Part shown: positions 24,210-33,477 of the stretch, piece by piece
Layout of the letters: every line of letters begins with the position of its first letter
Position numbering within the stretch: the first letter of the stretch is position 1
Assembly (NCBI GenBank): GCA_947626785.1
Contig: CANQTO010000008.1
Location: 1 to 64,000 of the forward strand
DNA length: 64,000 nucleotides
DNA from: an uncultured Oscillospiraceae bacterium
GTDB lineage: Bacteria; Bacillota; Clostridia; Oscillospirales; Oscillospiraceae
Direction of reading: 5' to 3'
Program-made: the position numbers and the translations under genes
Notes under the pieces: generated by a model
Databases searched by the model: none
What the model was told of the DNA's origin: nothing
The model's input: only the letters and a program-made list of their open reading frames with translations

Positions 24210-25377
24210 CGTTCAAAGCGATCCTTTCTACGCCCCCCAGGGCCTCCTCCACCAGGGCCTCCACGTCCAGGGTCCTCTCCACGGCCTCTACCTCGCTGAG
24301 CTTAGGCCGGGTCCGGGGGTGCTTGGGGGTGAAGACGGTGCAGCAGTCCTCATAGGGGAGGATAGAGGTCTCAAAGGTGCCGATCTTCCGGGCCAGGGAG
24401 ATGATATCCTCCTTGTCCATGCCCACCAGGGGCTGGAGGACCGGCAGATCCAGCACCGCCTGGGTGACGGCCATAGCCTCCATGGTCTGGCTGGCTACCT
24501 GGCCCAGGTTCTCCCCGGTGACGATGGCGCCGGCCCCGCTGTCCAGGGCGATACGCCGGGCGATGCGCATCATGAAGCGGCGCATGACCAGAGTGAAGTA
24601 CTCCTCCGGGCACTTGTCCCGGATCTCCTCTTGAATATGGGTAAAGGGCACCACTTCGAGGGTCATTTTCCCGCAATACGCGCTGAGGAGCCGCCCCAGC
24701 TCCACCACCTTCTCCTTGGCCTGCTGAGAGGTATAGGGAAAGGAGAAAAAGTGCACCGGGATCAGATGCACGCCCCGGCGGGCGATCATCCAGGAGGACA
24801 CGGGGCTGTCGATGCCGCCGGAGAGCAGGGTCACCGCCGTGCCGTTGCAGCCCACGGGCATGCCCCCCGCCCCCTGGACCGGGGCGGCGTGGACGTAGGC
24901 GGCCAGGTCCCGGATCTCGATGTGGACGATGAAGTCCGGGTCGTGCACGTCCACCGGGGTCTGGGGAAAGCGCTCGGACAGCTCTCCGCCCACGTACTGG
25001 CTCAGCTCGATGCTGGTCATGGGGAAGCTCTTGTCGCTGCGGCGGGTCTCCACCTTGAAGCTCTTGGCGGCGGCCAGGTCCTCGCCCAGGTATTCCACCG
25101 CCTTGGCCAGGATGGCGTCCTTGTCCTTTTCGCAGGCGGCGGCCCGGACCACCTTCACCACGCCGAAGAGCTTCTGGGCGGCCTCGAAGGCGGCGTCCAT
25201 GTCCGCCCCGGCCTCCTCCGGCTCCACGTAGATGGTGGACTGGGCGCTGTACACCTTGAATTTCCCGATGCGGGACAGGCGGCGGCGCAGATTGCCCAAG
25301 AGCCGCTGTTCAAAGATGCGGCGGTTGAGCCCTTTCAGGACGATCTCGCCCTGCTTGAGAAGAAGTAAATCGTTCAT
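24196..25377 (-). CDS. thiI: tRNA 4-thiouridine synthetase
   Basis: A 393-residue enzyme that adenylates U8 of tRNA and inserts sulfur; in many bacteria it also helps make the thiamine thiazole. It has an N-terminal ferredoxin-like and THUMP region (about 1-170) and the PP-loop LLSGGIDSPVSSW near residue 187. YEDCCTVFTPKHPRT near 345-360 is typical. There is no C-terminal rhodanese domain, as is usual in Gram-positive bacteria, so sulfur must come directly from a desulfurase, which is not encoded nearby. It lies 7 bases after comM and overlaps cinA. Confidence 0.95.
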   Translation of the reverse strand: MNDLLLLKQGEIVLKGLNRRIFEQRLLGNLRRRLSRIGKFKVYSAQSTIYVEPEEAGADMDAAFEAAQKLFGVVKVVRAAACEKDKDAILAKAVEYLGEDLAAAKSFKVETRRSDKSFPMTSIELSQYVGGELSERFPQTPVDVHDPDFIVHIEIRDLAAYVHAAPVQGAGGMPVGCNGTAVTLLSGGIDSPVSSWMIARRGVHLIPVHFFSFPYTSQQAKEKVVELGRLLSAYCGKMTLEVVPFTHIQEEIRDKCPEEYFTLVMRRFMMRIARRIALDSGAGAIVTGENLGQVASQTMEAMAVTQAVLDLPVLQPLVGMDKEDIISLARKIGTFETSILPYEDCCTVFTPKHPRTRPKLSEVEAVERTLDVEALVEEALGGVERIALNDESL

Positions 25378-25384
25378 ATATTCC

Positions 25385-26905
25385 CTACTGTTCCTGATGA
25401 AAGTCGTATGTCCGGTACTGGATGGCCTCGGCGATGTGCTCCGGGCCGATCTCCTCCGCCCCGGCCAGGTCCGCGATGGTCCGGGCCACCCGCAGAATGC
25501 GGTCGTAGCTCCGGGCGGAGAGACCCATGGCGTCGAAGGCGGAACGCATCAGCTCCTCGCTCTCCGGGGTCAGGCGGCAGAAGTCCCGCAGCTCCTTGGG
25601 GCCCAGGGCGGCGTTGAGGGCTGCTTCGCCCTCCCTGGCGCGGGCGCGCTGGACAGCCCGGGCGGCGTCCACCCGCTTCTTGATCTCCGCAGAGCTCTCC
25701 GCCGGCTGCCGGCGGCGCAGTTCTTCGTACTCCAGGGCCGGCACCTCCACGATCAGGTCGATCCGGTCCAGCAGCGGCCCGGAGATCCGGCTGTGGTAGC
25801 GGCGCACCTCGTTGGGGGTGCAGCGGCAGCGGCCGGAGGGGTGCCCATACCAGCCGCAGCGGCAGGGGTTCATGGCGCAGACCAGCATGAAGCGGCTGGG
25901 GAAGGTGACCGAGCCGGAGACCCGGGAGACGGTGACCTCCCCGTCCTCCAAGGGCTGGCGCAGGACCTCCAGCACGTCGGAGCGAAACTCCGGCAGCTCG
26001 TCCAGAAACAGCACCCCGTTGTGGGCCAGGCTGATCTCCCCCGGCTTCGGGATGGTGCCGCCGCCGGCCAGGCCCGCGGCGGACACGGTGTGGTGGGGGG
26101 AGCGGAAGGGCCGCTGGGAGATCACCGGGTTTTTCCGGCTGGTCAGGCCCGCCACGGAATAGATCTCCGTGCAGCGGAGCATCTCCTCCCGGCTCAGGTC
26201 CGGCAGGATGCCCGGCAGGCGCTTTGCCATCATGGACTTGCCCGCCCCCGGCGGGCCTACTATTAAAATGTTGTGCCCTCCGGCGGCGGCGATCTCCAGG
26301 GCCCGCTTTACGTTCTCCTGGCCCTTCACGTCGGCAAAGTCCAGGCGTTTTTCGCTCTGGGGGTCCGGCTGGGTGGGCCGGGCGGCCTCGATGAGCTCCT
26401 CGCCTCGCAGGTGCCGGATCAGCTGGGCGATGTTCTCCACAGGGTAGACGCTGATGTCCCCGGCAAAGGCGGCCTCGGGGGCGTTGTCCGCCGGGACGAA
26501 GAACTGCCGGACCCCTGCCCGGGCGGCGGCCAGGGCCATGGGCAGGGCACCCGCCACCGGCCTCAGCTCCCCGGTCAGGGACAGCTCCCCGATAAAGGCG
26601 CAGTCCTCCTTGGGACTGTCCAGGTCCCCGGCGGCGGCCAGGATGCCGATGAGCATGGGCAGGTCGTAGACCGTGCCGGCCTTCTTGGTGTCCGCCGGGG
26701 CCAGGTTCACCGTCATGCGGCTGACAGGGAAGCGGTAGCCGTTGTTTTTGATGGCGGCCCGGACCCGTTCCCGGGACTCCTTCACCGCCGCGTCGGGCAG
26801 GCCCACGATCTCAAAGCCGGGCAGGCCGTTGGAGATGTAGACCTCCACGGCCACCGGGTAGCCCCCGATGCCGCTGACGCCGAAGCTTCTGACGCTGGAA
26901 AACAA
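25385..26905 (-). CDS. comM: ComM/YifB family Mg-chelatase-like AAA+ ATPase
   Basis: A 506-residue protein with an N-terminal Lon-protease-like fold (GLPGFEIVGLPDAAVKESRE, VNLAPADTKKAG), a central AAA+ module with Walker A GPPGAGKSM near residue 217 and Walker B VLFLDELPEF near 297, and the C-terminal Mg-chelatase-like lid. A four-Cys zinc-type cluster CAMNPCRCGWYG...CRC lies between. ComM promotes branch migration during natural transformation in Gram-negative bacteria. The start codon is TTG at 26905, with GGAGG nine bases upstream. It leads a comM-thiI-cinA operon that lies right behind the aspS terminator. Confidence 0.93.
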   Translation of the reverse strand: MFSSVRSFGVSGIGGYPVAVEVYISNGLPGFEIVGLPDAAVKESRERVRAAIKNNGYRFPVSRMTVNLAPADTKKAGTVYDLPMLIGILAAAGDLDSPKEDCAFIGELSLTGELRPVAGALPMALAAARAGVRQFFVPADNAPEAAFAGDISVYPVENIAQLIRHLRGEELIEAARPTQPDPQSEKRLDFADVKGQENVKRALEIAAAGGHNILIVGPPGAGKSMMAKRLPGILPDLSREEMLRCTEIYSVAGLTSRKNPVISQRPFRSPHHTVSAAGLAGGGTIPKPGEISLAHNGVLFLDELPEFRSDVLEVLRQPLEDGEVTVSRVSGSVTFPSRFMLVCAMNPCRCGWYGHPSGRCRCTPNEVRRYHSRISGPLLDRIDLIVEVPALEYEELRRRQPAESSAEIKKRVDAARAVQRARAREGEAALNAALGPKELRDFCRLTPESEELMRSAFDAMGLSARSYDRILRVARTIADLAGAEEIGPEHIAEAIQYRTYDFHQEQ

Positions 26906-26930
26906 GGCTCTCCGCCTCCTTTCCTTTTAG

Positions 26931-26957
26931 AAAAGCCGCGCTGAGCGCGGCTTTTTT
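26931..26957 (-). terminator. Intrinsic terminator of hisS-aspS
   Basis: AAAAGCCGCGC (26931-26941) and GCGCGGCTTTT (26945-26955) form a perfect 11-bp stem with a 3-base loop. It starts about 6 bases after the aspS stop on the minus strand and runs into a T-rich stretch in both directions. Confidence 0.8.
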
Positions 26958-26962
26958 GACTT

Positions 26963-28738
26963 TTATTCTTCCGCTGTGACAGCGATATGCAGCTCGTCCA
27001 GCTGCTTCTGGGTGACCGCGGAGGGGGCGCCCATCATCACGTCCTGGGCGTTCTTGTTCATGGGGAAGGGGATGACCTCCCGGATGCTGTCCTCCCCGGC
27101 CAGGAGCATGACCATCCGGTCGATGCCCGGGGCGATGCCCGCGTGAGGGGGCGCGCCGTAGCAGAAGGCGTTGTACATGGCGGGGAATTTGCTCTTCACG
27201 TCCTCCTCGCCCAGGCGCACCAGCTCGAAGGCCTTGATCATGATCTCCGGGTCGTGGTTCCGGACCGCGCCGGAGGAGAGCTCCACGCCGTTGCAGACCA
27301 GGTCGTACTGGTCGGCGGTGATGCTCAGGGGGTCGATCTCCCCCCGCTCGGCCTTCAGCAGCACCTCCAGCCCGCCGGAGGGCATGGAGAAGGGATTGTG
27401 GCAGAACTCCAGCTCCCCGCTCTCCTCCCCGATCTCGTACATGGGGAAGTCCACGATCCAGCAGAACTCATAGCGCTCCCTATCCATATGGCCGGGCACG
27501 GCGGCGCCCAGGAGCTTACGCATGACGCCGGCGGTCTTGAGGGCCTGGTCGTGCTTGCCGGCGGCCACGCCCACCAGACAGCCGGGGGTCAATCCAAGAG
27601 CCTGGACAACGGCATCCTTCCGATCGGCCAGGAACTTGGCGATGCCGCCCACCAGCTCGCCCTGCTCGTCCAGCCGGAACCAGTAGGGCTTGGCCCCCGC
27701 CTGGACCTCGGTGTCGGCGCAGAGCTTGTCGATCTGCTTGCGGGTCAGCTCACTGCCGGAGACGACGATGGCCTTGACGGTATTGCCCTGCGCGAAGGGA
27801 GCAAAGTCCGTGCCTTGGACCAGTCCGGTCATGTCCTGGAGCTTGAGGTCGATGCGCAGGTCGGGTTTGTCCGTGCCGTAGGTCTCCATGGACTCCACGT
27901 AGCCGATGCGGCGGAAGGGGGCGGAAGAGGCGATATCGTACTTGCCGTATTTGGCGAAGATGGGGGGCAGCACATCCTCCAGAACGGCGAACACGTCGTC
28001 CTGGCAGGCGAAGGCCATCTCCATATCCAGCTGGTAGAACTCGCCGGGGGACCGGTCGCCCCGGGCGTCCTCGTCCCTAAAGCAGGGGGCGATCTGAAAA
28101 TAGCGGTCAAAGCCGGAGGCCATCAGCAGCTGCTTGAACTGCTGGGGGGCCTGGGGCAGGGCGTAGAACTTGCCCGGGTGCTTCCGGGCGGGGACCAGAT
28201 AGTCCCGTGCCCCCTCCGGGGAGGAGGCGGTCAGGATGGGGGTGGTGATCTCCAGAAAGCCGTGCTCGGTCATGGCCTGCCGCAGGGCGGAGACCACGTT
28301 GCAGCGGAGAATGATGTTCTGCTTCACGGCGGGGTTGCGAAGGTCCAGGTAGCGGTACTTCAGACGCTGCGTCTCGTCGGCCTCCCGGCTGCGGTTTATC
28401 TCAAAGGGCAGCTCGTTATAGCGGCACTTGCCCAGCACCTCGATCTTCTCCGGGACCACCTCAATATCGCCGGTGGCCTGTTTGGGATTCTTGGAGGCCC
28501 GCTCCCGGACGGTGCCCTCCACGGAGATGGTGCTCTCCTTGTTCAGGGCCTTGACGGCGGCCATGCTCTCCTCATTCTCAATGACGATCTGGGTGGTGCC
28601 GTAGAAATCCCGGAGCACCACGAAGGCCAGGTTCGCGCCCACCTCGCGGACGTTCTCCATCCAGCCCACCAGCTTCACTTTCTCGCCTACGTTCTCCAGC
28701 CGCAGCTGGCCGCAGGTATGGGTACGGGACTGAAACAT
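26963..28738 (-). CDS. aspS: Aspartyl-tRNA synthetase
   Basis: A 591-residue class IIb synthetase: N-terminal OB-fold anticodon domain (VKLVGWMENVREVG), catalytic core with motif 2 FRDEDARGDRSPGEFYQLD, the bacterial GAD insertion in the middle, and motif 3 GIAPGIDRMVML at the C terminus. The size and GAD domain are bacterial type. Without structural comparison it is not possible to say whether it also charges tRNA-Asn. AGGAGG precedes the start at 28738. It follows hisS by 22 bases, a gene pair common in Firmicutes. No T-box leader was seen upstream. Confidence 0.96.
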   Translation of the reverse strand: MFQSRTHTCGQLRLENVGEKVKLVGWMENVREVGANLAFVVLRDFYGTTQIVIENEESMAAVKALNKESTISVEGTVRERASKNPKQATGDIEVVPEKIEVLGKCRYNELPFEINRSREADETQRLKYRYLDLRNPAVKQNIILRCNVVSALRQAMTEHGFLEITTPILTASSPEGARDYLVPARKHPGKFYALPQAPQQFKQLLMASGFDRYFQIAPCFRDEDARGDRSPGEFYQLDMEMAFACQDDVFAVLEDVLPPIFAKYGKYDIASSAPFRRIGYVESMETYGTDKPDLRIDLKLQDMTGLVQGTDFAPFAQGNTVKAIVVSGSELTRKQIDKLCADTEVQAGAKPYWFRLDEQGELVGGIAKFLADRKDAVVQALGLTPGCLVGVAAGKHDQALKTAGVMRKLLGAAVPGHMDRERYEFCWIVDFPMYEIGEESGELEFCHNPFSMPSGGLEVLLKAERGEIDPLSITADQYDLVCNGVELSSGAVRNHDPEIMIKAFELVRLGEEDVKSKFPAMYNAFCYGAPPHAGIAPGIDRMVMLLAGEDSIREVIPFPMNKNAQDVMMGAPSAVTQKQLDELHIAVTAEE

Positions 28739-28760
28739 CTTCTCTTCCTCCTGTTTCTGT

Positions 28761-30116
28761 TCAAGCCTTGATGACCGGGCCGCTGTTTTTCGCGTCCACG
28801 GCGGCCTTGATAAAGGCGGCGGCCTCTTGGGGGCTCAGCTTTTTCTGCTCACCGGCGGCCATGTCCTTGACGGACAGGACGCCCTCCCGGATCTCGTCCT
28901 CGCCCACCAGCACCACGAAGGGGACGCCCAGCTTGTCGGCATAGCCCAGCTTGGCCTTGAACTTCTTCTTCTCCGCGTAGAGCTGGGTGCGGACCCCGGC
29001 TCCACGCAGGGCGGTGGCGGCGGAGACGGCGAAGCCCAGGTCCTCCGTCATGGGGATGACCAGCGCGTCGCAGGGGGCGTCCACCAGCTCGTCGGACAAA
29101 AGCCCCTGCTCGTTCAGAACGTAGAACAGCCGCGTCAGCCCGATGGAGATGCCCACGCCGGGCAGCTGCCGGTCGGTATAGTACTCGGCCAGGTTGTCGT
29201 ACCGGCCGCCGGAGCAGACGGAGCCGATCTCCGGGTAGTCCGTCATCTCCGTCTCGTAGACGGTGCCTGTGTAGTAGTCCAGGCCCCGGGCGATGGTCAG
29301 GTCCACGGCGAAGTTCTCCTCCGGCACGCCGAAGTCCTTCAGATACCGGGTGACGGCAATGAGCTCGTCCAGGCCCTGATCGAAGGCGGCGTCCATGCCC
29401 CGGAAGTTCGTAAGCCTCTCCAGGACCTCGGGGACCGTGCCCTGGATGGCCATGAAGTCCAGCACGTTCTCCGCCTTGCAGGGCAGCATCTTCACCTCGT
29501 CGATCAGCAGCTGCTTCAGCTTTTCCGGGCCGATCTTGTCCAGCTTGTCCACCGCGCGCATGATCTCGCCGGCCTTTTCGGCCATGCCGTTCATGGCGTA
29601 GAAGCCGTTTAAAAGCTTGCGGTTGTTGACCTTGATCTTAAAGCGGCGCAGGCCCAGGGCGGTAAAGGTGTTGTAGATGATGGCGGGGATCTCCGCCTCG
29701 TTGAGGATATCCAGCTTCCCGTCCCCGATCACGTCGATATCCGCCTGATAGAACTCCCGGAAGCGGCCCCGCTGGGCCCGCTCGCCCCGGTAGACCTTGC
29801 CGATCTGGTAGCGGCGGAAGGGAAAGCTCAGCTCGGCGTAGTGGGCGGCCACATACTTGGCCAGGGGGACCGTCAGGTCAAAGCGCAGGGCCAGGTCGCC
29901 CCCCTCCCGGGGGATGCGGTAGATCTGCTTTTCGGTCTCGCCGCCGCCCTTGGCCAGCAGCACCTGGGCCGACTCGATCACCGGGGTGTCCAGGGGCGTG
30001 AAGCCGTAGGTGGCGTAGCTGCGGCGGAGGACCTCCATCATCCGCTCCAGCTTCATCTGCTGCCGGGGCGGCAGCTCCATGAACCCGGACAGGGTCCGGG
30101 GGGATACTTTGGACAT
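28761..30116 (-). CDS. hisS: Histidyl-tRNA synthetase
   Basis: A 451-residue class IIa synthetase. Motif 2 is FRRYQIGKVYRGERAQRGRF, the histidine-specific signatures are LALRFDLTVPLAKY and ARGLDYYTGTVYE, and the C-terminal anticodon domain spans about 345-440. The start at 30116 is preferred because GAGG lies about 8 bases upstream; the in-frame ATG at 30122 abuts that site. It leads the hisS-aspS operon. The 105-base leader holds two small hairpins but nothing like a T-box. Confidence 0.96.
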   Translation of the reverse strand: MSKVSPRTLSGFMELPPRQQMKLERMMEVLRRSYATYGFTPLDTPVIESAQVLLAKGGGETEKQIYRIPREGGDLALRFDLTVPLAKYVAAHYAELSFPFRRYQIGKVYRGERAQRGRFREFYQADIDVIGDGKLDILNEAEIPAIIYNTFTALGLRRFKIKVNNRKLLNGFYAMNGMAEKAGEIMRAVDKLDKIGPEKLKQLLIDEVKMLPCKAENVLDFMAIQGTVPEVLERLTNFRGMDAAFDQGLDELIAVTRYLKDFGVPEENFAVDLTIARGLDYYTGTVYETEMTDYPEIGSVCSGGRYDNLAEYYTDRQLPGVGISIGLTRLFYVLNEQGLLSDELVDAPCDALVIPMTEDLGFAVSAATALRGAGVRTQLYAEKKKFKAKLGYADKLGVPFVVLVGEDEIREGVLSVKDMAAGEQKKLSPQEAAAFIKAAVDAKNSGPVIKA

Positions 30117-30178
30117 AGTCATTTCCTCATACTATATAGAATTGCTGCTTTTAACTTTTTTGTTATATCACGCCAAAG

Positions 30179-30217
30179 GCCCCCTTGTAAAGGGGGCACA
30201 GGCAAAAGTCGCTTTTG
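30179..30217. other. Two hairpins between mgsA and hisS
   Basis: GCCCCCTT/AAGGGGGC (30179-30197) and CAAAAGTCGCTTTTG (30203-30217). On the minus strand they follow the mgsA stop; the first is followed by CTTTGG only, so termination would be weak. hisS may therefore be partly served by read-through from the mgsA promoter. Confidence 0.5.
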
Positions 30218-30227
30218 ACGTGGAACT

Positions 30228-30632
30228 CTATCTCTTCTGGGGGTTGACGATGTTGCGCCAATCCAGGTCGCCCCGGCGCAGGCCCTGCACCAGCACCTCC
30301 GCCGTGGCGGCGTTGGTGGCAAAGGGGATCTGATACTGGTCGCACAGGCGCTCGATCTTGTTGATATCGTCAAAGCCGTTGGGATTGGCCGGGTCGCAGA
30401 AGAAGAGCACCAGGTCGATCTCGTTGAAGGAGATGCGCGCGCCGATCTGCTGCGCTCCGCCCTGGTCCGCGTGGAGGTAGAGCGTAATGGGCAGGCCCGT
30501 AGCCTCGGACACCAGCTTCCCGGTCACGTGCGTAGCGCAGAGAGAGTGCTCGGCCAGGATGCCGCAGTAGGCGATACAGAACTGGACCATCAGCTCTTTT
30601 TTCCGGTCATGTGCCATCAGTGCAATGTTCAT
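30228..30632 (-). CDS. mgsA: Methylglyoxal synthase
   Basis: A 134-residue enzyme that turns dihydroxyacetone phosphate into methylglyoxal and phosphate, a bypass of lower glycolysis that relieves sugar-phosphate stress. The start MNIALMAHDRKKELMVQF and the catalytic-aspartate region LFFCDPANPNGFDD are typical; the phosphate loop reads DQGGAQQIG. Clostridia often carry mgsA beside rod-shape and division genes, as here, where it lies after PBP2. It has its own promoter at 30687-30714, and its leader holds a 19-base GC palindrome near 30661-30679. Confidence 0.94.
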   Translation of the reverse strand: MNIALMAHDRKKELMVQFCIAYCGILAEHSLCATHVTGKLVSEATGLPITLYLHADQGGAQQIGARISFNEIDLVLFFCDPANPNGFDDINKIERLCDQYQIPFATNAATAEVLVQGLRRGDLDWRNIVNPQKR

Positions 30633-30686
30633 GCTCTCGTCTCCGTTTCTGGTTTTCCCACCGGCCGGCCCGGCCGGTAGGAACCT

Positions 30687-30714
30687 ATTATACCATTATA
30701 TAAAGCGATTTCAA
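30687..30714 (-). promoter_or_regulatory. Promoter of mgsA
   Basis: On the minus strand TTGAAA (30714-30709), 16 bases, TATAAT (30692-30687). It lies in the gap between the PBP2 stop and mgsA. Confidence 0.72.
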
Positions 30715-30741
30715 GCCGTTACATAAGATATTACCCGTCAC

Positions 30742-32871
30742 CTACTTCAGCAGGGCCATCTCGCCCTCAGAGGTGTCGGTGTAGCTCTTGATATTGATAT
30801 AGGCGTCCACGATATCCCGGGCCATGGGGATATTGTTGGCACCGGCGCTGCCCCGCTCCACCACGATAGCGATGGCGATCTCCGGGTCCTCGTAGGGGGC
30901 GTAGCACATGAAAATAGAGTCGTTCTGGATCTTTTCGCCCTTCTGGGCGGTCCCGGTCTTGCCGGCCACCTTCCACTTGCAGTCCACCCAGTGCTCGGCG
31001 TTGGCGCCGTTGGCGGCCCAGTCGTTCAGCACCAGGTACATCCCCTCGTGGACGGCGGCCCAGTTGTAGTCCGCCGACTCCACCACGCTCAGCACCTCGG
31101 GCTGGTGCTCATAGAGCTGTTCGCTGTAGTCATAGCTGCGGATGGATTTCAAAATGGAGGCGGAATAGCGGGTCCCGCCGTTGGCCACGGTGGCGCAGTA
31201 CTCTGCCAGCTGCAAGGGGGTGAAGATGCTGTCCGACTGGCCGATGGCGGCCTGCAGCGTATCACCGATACGCCACTCGGCCCCGTTGGTGTAGTAGCCG
31301 TGGTTGGCCCGGTTGGACATGTTGCCCGTGGTCTCCACCAGCTCGATACCGGTGCCGTTGGGGTCGCCCAGGCCGAACAGGTGGGCGGTCTTTTCCATCT
31401 CGTCCACGCCCAGCTGGTCGCCCACGGTGTAGAAGAAGTAGTTGCAGGAGTCCTTGATGGCGTTGGTCACGTTGTCCGGGTCGTGGGTGTAGTTGGCGCC
31501 CTCCACGGCGGTCCAGATCCAGCACTGGGGGGCGTAGCCGTCGGCGGCGTACTTGGTGAAGACGCCCTCGCAGTCATACTCGGTCTCGGTGTTGATGATG
31601 CCCGCGTTCAAGGCGGCGATGGCCGTGCAGGGCTTGAAGGTGGAGCCGGGGGCGTAGGCGCCCAGGAGGGCCCGGTTGAAGAGGGGCGCGTTGGGGGTCT
31701 CCATCAGTTCCTGGTAGTTCTCGATGATGGTGGACACGTCGTAGGTGGGCCAGCTGGCGATGGCCAGGGGCTCCCCGGTCTTCACGTTCACCACCACCGC
31801 CGCGGCGCCGGTGATCTCGTCCTTGAACTCCGGGTCAAAGGTGCCCTGGAGCATCTCCTTGGCGTTGTCCTCGTCCACGGCGGCGATGCGGGCCGCCACG
31901 CCGGTGGCCAGGATGCGCTCCACCTGCTCCTGCAGGGCGATGTCGATGGTCAGGTACACGTGGTTGCCGGGCTCCGGCTCCTCCTCGTAGACGGTGCTGA
32001 GCACGGTGCCGGAGGCGTTGCGGTAGAGGCGGGCCGTGCCGTCGTGGCCGTGGAGCTGCTCCTCAAAGGCGTACTCCACCCCGTCCTTGCCCACCATGGC
32101 GTCATTGGCGTAGTCCATGAGGGAGTAGTGCTCGTACTCCTCCTGGGTCATCAGGCCCACATAGCCCAGCAGATGGGCGGCGTACTCGGTGTTGTAGTCC
32201 CGGATATAGGCCCGGTCCACGTCGATGCCCACCAGCTTGTTCTCCATGATGGAGGTGATGAGCTCCATGCTGGCGTCTTCCACGAAGACGTAGTCGGCGG
32301 TGTTGATGGCGTAGCGCACATTGATGGAGTAGCGCACGCCGGCGATCAGCCGGGCCTCCTGGGCGGAATAGCTGTTGTCGATATCATAGCGGGTGCGCAT
32401 ATAGCTCAGCAGCTCCACCGCCGTGGGGTTATCGGGCAGGGCGTCGCCCTTGTCCTTGAAATAGGCCTGCAGCATGGTCCGCTCGATCTCCGTCATGTCC
32501 CGGTACTCGAAGGGGGGCTCGGTGGTGATGGGCAGGTCGTCGTTATACGTGTCGCCAAAGCTCTGGACCCGGTCCACCAGCTCCAGAATGACGGCGTTGG
32601 GGTCTTCATTGGCGAAGAGCTTGGCGGTGTCGATGCTCAGGTTGTAGCACTCCTTGTTGCTGACGAGCACACGGCCGTAACGGTCCAGGATGTTGCCCCG
32701 GGCGGCGGTGACCGGCTCCAGGCTGTCCTGGATCTGGTTGCTCCGGTTGTAGTACTCCTCGCCCTCGATGATCTGGAGCCTGTAAAGGAACACCAGGTAG
32801 ATCACCATGATGACGCCGAAAATCAGCGCCAGGGCCAGCACCCGGCCGGAACTGATCATTCTCTTATTCAT
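30742..32871 (-). CDS. mrdA: Penicillin-binding protein 2 (elongation transpeptidase)
   Basis: A 709-residue class B PBP that cross-links side-wall peptidoglycan with the rod complex. A single N-terminal membrane helix (about 8-30) is followed by the PBP dimer domain and the transpeptidase. The active-site motifs are GSTFKP (SxxK) near residue 407, SCN near 473 and KTGTAQKG near 635. The insert between the dimer and catalytic domains is long, as in clostridial PBP2. AGAGG lies upstream of 32871. It is last in U32-maf-mreC-mreD-mrdA, which supports a role in elongation rather than septation. mreB and rodA are not in the window. Confidence 0.93.
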   Translation of the reverse strand: MNKRMISSGRVLALALIFGVIMVIYLVFLYRLQIIEGEEYYNRSNQIQDSLEPVTAARGNILDRYGRVLVSNKECYNLSIDTAKLFANEDPNAVILELVDRVQSFGDTYNDDLPITTEPPFEYRDMTEIERTMLQAYFKDKGDALPDNPTAVELLSYMRTRYDIDNSYSAQEARLIAGVRYSINVRYAINTADYVFVEDASMELITSIMENKLVGIDVDRAYIRDYNTEYAAHLLGYVGLMTQEEYEHYSLMDYANDAMVGKDGVEYAFEEQLHGHDGTARLYRNASGTVLSTVYEEEPEPGNHVYLTIDIALQEQVERILATGVAARIAAVDEDNAKEMLQGTFDPEFKDEITGAAAVVVNVKTGEPLAIASWPTYDVSTIIENYQELMETPNAPLFNRALLGAYAPGSTFKPCTAIAALNAGIINTETEYDCEGVFTKYAADGYAPQCWIWTAVEGANYTHDPDNVTNAIKDSCNYFFYTVGDQLGVDEMEKTAHLFGLGDPNGTGIELVETTGNMSNRANHGYYTNGAEWRIGDTLQAAIGQSDSIFTPLQLAEYCATVANGGTRYSASILKSIRSYDYSEQLYEHQPEVLSVVESADYNWAAVHEGMYLVLNDWAANGANAEHWVDCKWKVAGKTGTAQKGEKIQNDSIFMCYAPYEDPEIAIAIVVERGSAGANNIPMARDIVDAYINIKSYTDTSEGEMALLK

Positions 32872-32952
32872 ACGCGTTAACCTCTGTCTGCCTCTGTGCA
32901 GAGTTCAAACACCGGAGAGGCCGAGGCAGCTTACCTCCCGGAGGGAACGATC

Positions 32953-33477
32953 TTATAAGGTGGCCTTGCGGATCCAGCGGGCCGGCGGGAAGTAGGCCAG
33001 GGCCGCCGGAGGCAGGGACCAGAGCGTCTGGAGCGCCACGGTGCCGGGCATGGCGGCCGACCAGCCGTCCGCCGCGAAGACGCCCAGCATCTGGACCAGG
33101 GCCGTTGCCAGCAGGCCCAGGAAGGACAGACCCATGAAGGCCACGAAGCGCCGGTTGACGAAGAAATGGGCCATAAAGTCCGCCGCGAAAGCCAGGGCCG
33201 GGAAGAGCACCGTGAAGGCGATGGTGGACTCCACATAGGCCATGTCCGTAAAGATGCCCATGACCAGGCCGAAGAGCCCGCCCCAGCTGGCCCCCTCGAA
33301 CATCCCCACCGCCACGGCCACCGCCGGAAGCGCCATGGGACAGACGCCGAAGATCCTGAACTCGGAGAAGAGCATGGTCTGGCACAGCAGGGCCAGGAAC
33401 ATATACAGAGCGTATTTCAGGCCGATGCGCAGATCCACCGTCCGGAACAGCTCTTTGAATGACGTGTTCTGTCTCAT
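32953..33477 (-). CDS. mreD: Rod shape-determining protein MreD
   Basis: A 174-residue integral membrane protein with about five to six hydrophobic segments. The pattern RIGLKYALYMFLALLCQTML and a GGLFGLVMGIFTDMAY stretch is typical of MreD, which sits in the elongasome with MreC, MreB, RodA and PBP2. It overlaps mreC by four bases (33474-33477), and an 81-base gap leads to mrdA. MreD sequences are poorly conserved, so the call leans on order and topology as well as sequence. Confidence 0.9.
   Translation of the reverse strand: MRQNTSFKELFRTVDLRIGLKYALYMFLALLCQTMLFSEFRIFGVCPMALPAVAVAVGMFEGASWGGLFGLVMGIFTDMAYVESTIAFTVLFPALAFAADFMAHFFVNRRFVAFMGLSFLGLLATALVQMLGVFAADGWSAAMPGTVALQTLWSLPPAALAYFPPARWIRKATL

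Noticed and set aside
28739-30741. T-box riboswitch upstream of hisS-aspS
   Set aside because: The hisS leader is about 100 bases and holds only two small hairpins; no T-box sequence or terminator-antiterminator pair was seen.
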